From contig NZ_CP090446.1 of assembly GCF_021442025.1 (NCBI RefSeq), positions 2,976,001-3,040,000 of the forward strand: 64,000 nucleotides of DNA, in the 5' to 3' direction. The position numbers and the translations under genes are program-made. Positions 61,891-64,000 of this stretch are shown here, piece after piece. The notes below the pieces were generated by a model. It saw only the letters and a program-made list of their open reading frames with translations, was not told where the DNA came from and did no database searches. This DNA is from Sphingobacterium sp. SRCM116780 (GTDB taxonomy: Bacteria > Bacteroidota > Bacteroidia > Sphingobacteriales > Sphingobacteriaceae). Position 1 is the stretch's first letter. Each line of letters starts with the position of its first letter.

Positions 61891-64000
61891 TCAATAAGTG
61901 AATACCAAACCAGCACCTAGCCCCATGTCACTGTCATAGTGTGCGCCTAACGAAATATATTTCGTTAATATATAACGAGAACCAATTGCATATTCCTTAT
62001 CTGTGTTCAGCATCCAATTCATCCGTAACCGAGGAGTTAAAGGGATATCTTCCCTTCCCAATTGAAAACGTAACTTTCCGTTCGTATCTACACGCATATC
62101 AGCCGTAACTAACCAAGGTAAGGTGTAAGCAATACCGAATACAGGAACCTTTCGGTTATTTTTATTCGCCTTCTGACCAAACATATTCCGTTCAGGATTA
62201 CCGAACAAGTTCTTTTCATAATCCGTTATTTTTTTGTAATGGTAATCAAAGCCGACATAAGGCATCAAATATTGCATTTTATCAACAAAGCGCCCAACTG
62301 TTATTTCACTTTCATAACCATGTGTAGCTTGGTAACCAACATTCCACATTTGAGACACCTGCCAACGCGTATTACTATAAGTCACCAACCCTTCCGTACC
62401 ATTACTTTGCACACTTGCTTCACCCGCTAAAGTAAACATACGATCATCCATTTTCACCATTTTATAAGCCTCTATAGGATCATGAATCTCTGGGTTTGCT
62501 TCAGAATTCTCATAAGTGAATATACGTCCCATACCACTCATCATATGGTAAAGAATATGACAATGAAAAAACCAGTCACCATCTTCCGTAGCCGCAAATT
62601 CTAGTGTCAACGTTTCCATCGGCATAATATCCACTACATTCTTAAGAGGTGAACGTTCTCCATATTGGTTGATTAATCTAAAATCATGTCCATGGAGATG
62701 CATCGGATGGCGCATCATGGAATTATTATACAATTTGATTCGAACATTTTCACCTCGTTTAATCAAAATTTTATCTGATTCAGAAACCGTTTTATTATTT
62801 AAGGTCCACACATAGCGATTCATATTCCCCGTCAACTCAAAATTCAACTCTTTCCAACTTCCAGTAGGTAAAGTTGTTTTCTCCACCGACTCCAACATGT
62901 TATAGTTCAACGTCACCAACCCACTCGTATCTACATCAACATGGTTGTGTGAATTCCCTGTCCCAGCAGATTCCTTCTTTAATTCCAATTCCATTCCACA
63001 TTTCGAACAAGTACCTGGTTGATTAGAAACAACATCAGGATGCATTGGACATACATATACTTTTCCCGTATGCAGACTATGATGAGCTGTTTCAGTAGAT
63101 TTTTTCAGCTCTGGATACATGACAGCATTCATATCTACCTGCTGTAAACTCATCTCATGTCCCATTGGCTTCATATCACCATTCATTTTCATCATGCCAT
63201 TCATCATTTTCATCCCCTCGAAATAGGCCAACTTAGGCAGTTTTCCAGCTGGTATTTCCATACCAGACCCTAACCATAACGAAGCATGATTTGTCCGATC
63301 TTCGGCTGTAGCCAAAAACTCATATTTCATATTATCCGGAATTTTTACGATCAAATCATAGGTCTCAGAAGGAGCAATTAACATCCGATTGACCTCTACA
63401 GGAGTCACATCATTACCATCATTAGCAATAACTTTCAATTTACCCCCAGCAAAACTCAACCAAAAATAAGTCGATGCACTACCATTGACAATACGTAATC
63501 GAACTTCATCTCCGGCTTTAAATTGAGACAAGTGCTGTGCTGGAGTACCATTAAGTAAAAACTTCTCATAATACACATCACTCACATCCATCGCAGTCAT
63601 CCGTTTCCATTCATTTGTCAATTTGACTCCTAAGCGTCCTGCTTTGATAGCCTCACTATAGCTCTGGGTAGCTTTCTTTTTTATGGCAAACCAATCATTC
63701 CCCGCATGTAAACTACGATTGATCTCATGCGGATTCATATCACTCCAATCACTCAAAACAACTGGTATGGTTGGAATATCAGGTTCCGTTCGTTTATTAA
63801 AAATCAAAGCACCATATAGACCGATTTGTTCCTGCAAGGAGAAGTGGCTATGATACCAAAAAGTTCCATCCTGCAACACTGGAAATTTATACACATAAGT
63901 TTGATGAGGAGGTATTGGGTGTTGTGTTAAATGCGCGACCCCATCCATTCGATTTGGCAGAAATATTCCATGCCAATGTATACTCGTTGGTTCATCACTG
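61891..64000 (-). CDS. CopA-like multicopper oxidase with inserted metal-binding motif and C-terminal barrel-like domain (N-terminus outside window)
   Basis: At least 703 residues; the frame runs off the right edge and the N-terminus is missing. Copper-site motifs in order: HWHG (63967-63978), WYHSHF (63843-63858), then C-terminal HPMHLHGHDF (62680-62709) and HCHILYHMMSGM (about 62530-62568), the type 1/2/3 sites of a laccase/CopA oxidase. Between cupredoxin domains 2 and 3 lies CPMHP...CSKCGM (about 62990-63056), a heavy-metal-binding (HMBD-type) Cys/Met/His motif, and a Met-rich stretch MKMMNGMMKMNG. After the oxidase a 190-residue beta-rich segment (about 61891-62470) ends like an outer-membrane barrel (ISLGAHYDSDMGLGAGLVFTY region) and resembles CopB. 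Likely role: copper oxidation and detoxification. Confidence 0.9.
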   Translation of the reverse strand, partial: SDEPTSIHWHGIFLPNRMDGVAHLTQHPIPPHQTYVYKFPVLQDGTFWYHSHFSLQEQIGLYGALIFNKRTEPDIPTIPVVLSDWSDMNPHEINRSLHAGNDWFAIKKKATQSYSEAIKAGRLGVKLTNEWKRMTAMDVSDVYYEKFLLNGTPAQHLSQFKAGDEVRLRIVNGSASTYFWLSFAGGKLKVIANDGNDVTPVEVNRMLIAPSETYDLIVKIPDNMKYEFLATAEDRTNHASLWLGSGMEIPAGKLPKLAYFEGMKMMNGMMKMNGDMKPMGHEMSLQQVDMNAVMYPELKKSTETAHHSLHTGKVYVCPMHPDVVSNQPGTCSKCGMELELKKESAGTGNSHNHVDVDTSGLVTLNYNMLESVEKTTLPTGSWKELNFELTGNMNRYVWTLNNKTVSESDKILIKRGENVRIKLYNNSMMRHPMHLHGHDFRLINQYGERSPLKNVVDIMPMETLTLEFAATEDGDWFFHCHILYHMMSGMGRIFTYENSEANPEIHDPIEAYKMVKMDDRMFTLAGEASVQSNGTEGLVTYSNTRWQVSQMWNVGYQATHGYESEITVGRFVDKMQYLMPYVGFDYHYKKITDYEKNLFGNPERNMFGQKANKNNRKVPVFGIAYTLPWLVTADMRVDTNGKLRFQLGREDIPLTPRLRMNWMLNTDKEYAIGSRYILTKYISLGAHYDSDMGLGAGLVFTY

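Overview
The window looks like ordinary chromosome of a Bacteroidota bacterium, most likely a Sphingobacteriaceae member close to Sphingobacterium. The evidence is an AT-rich composition, lack of Shine-Dalgarno sequences, TTG/TAnnTTTG promoters, and lineage-typical families (GldC, GLPGLI, HYC_CC_PP-like, S46 peptidase, OstA-like, DUF4834, FloA, Hc1-like histone, SusC-style barrels). The genus is an inference. No rRNA, tRNA, CRISPR array, prophage or transposase gene was seen.

Layout. 1-4.7 kb: ffh (cut by the window edge), a YugP-like membrane protease, an ECF sigma factor, glyA, a 0.35 kb inverted-repeat element that resembles a MITE, and an IscA-type Fe-S carrier. 4.9-14.4 kb: ileS, a DksA-like protein and lspA, then an M28 peptidase, an SDR reductase and a thioesterase; on the other strand EVE, gldC, a small membrane protein and a DEAD-box helicase. 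14.5-24.9 kb: S46 dipeptidyl-peptidase, histone-like protein, GLPGLI plus outer-membrane barrel pair, M20 dipeptidase, plsC-like acyltransferase, a MacB/LolD-type ATPase, DUF2795 and an exported unknown. 24.9-28.6 kb: a trpDFBA operon behind a complete leader-peptide attenuator. 28.7-36.1 kb: a tiny membrane ORF, a Cys-rich exported protein and a TonB receptor with an N-terminal metal-binding domain, maf-kdsC, a possible small RNA, a DUF5077/DUF3472 protein and floA. 36.5-42.9 kb: a four-gene signalling operon (triple-receiver hybrid kinase, CheR, CheB, second hybrid kinase). 43-47.6 kb: azurin, two dihydrolipoyl dehydrogenases, a thioesterase and DUF3817. 47.6-64 kb: LacI regulator, a degenerate HAD and partner, lolD, sucC, asnS, TsaC-like, SRPBCC, Crp/Fnr, DUF721-recF, DUF4834, a PH-like membrane protein, tilS, an OstA-like protein, and a multicopper oxidase with an inserted metal-binding motif and a C-terminal barrel-like region.

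Most genes are housekeeping. The points that stand out are: (1) IleRS carries GIHH in place of the class I HIGH motif, the swapped signature linked to very strong mupirocin resistance in type 2 IleRS; (2) a textbook trp attenuator with three consecutive Trp codons, a 1:2 hairpin, a 2:3 antiterminator and a 3:4 terminator; (3) the inverted-repeat element at 3757-4105; (4) two metal-handling fusion proteins; (5) a HAD-like protein with Glu at the nucleophile position that stops at motif IV. No wholly new multi-gene system could be demonstrated from the sequence alone.
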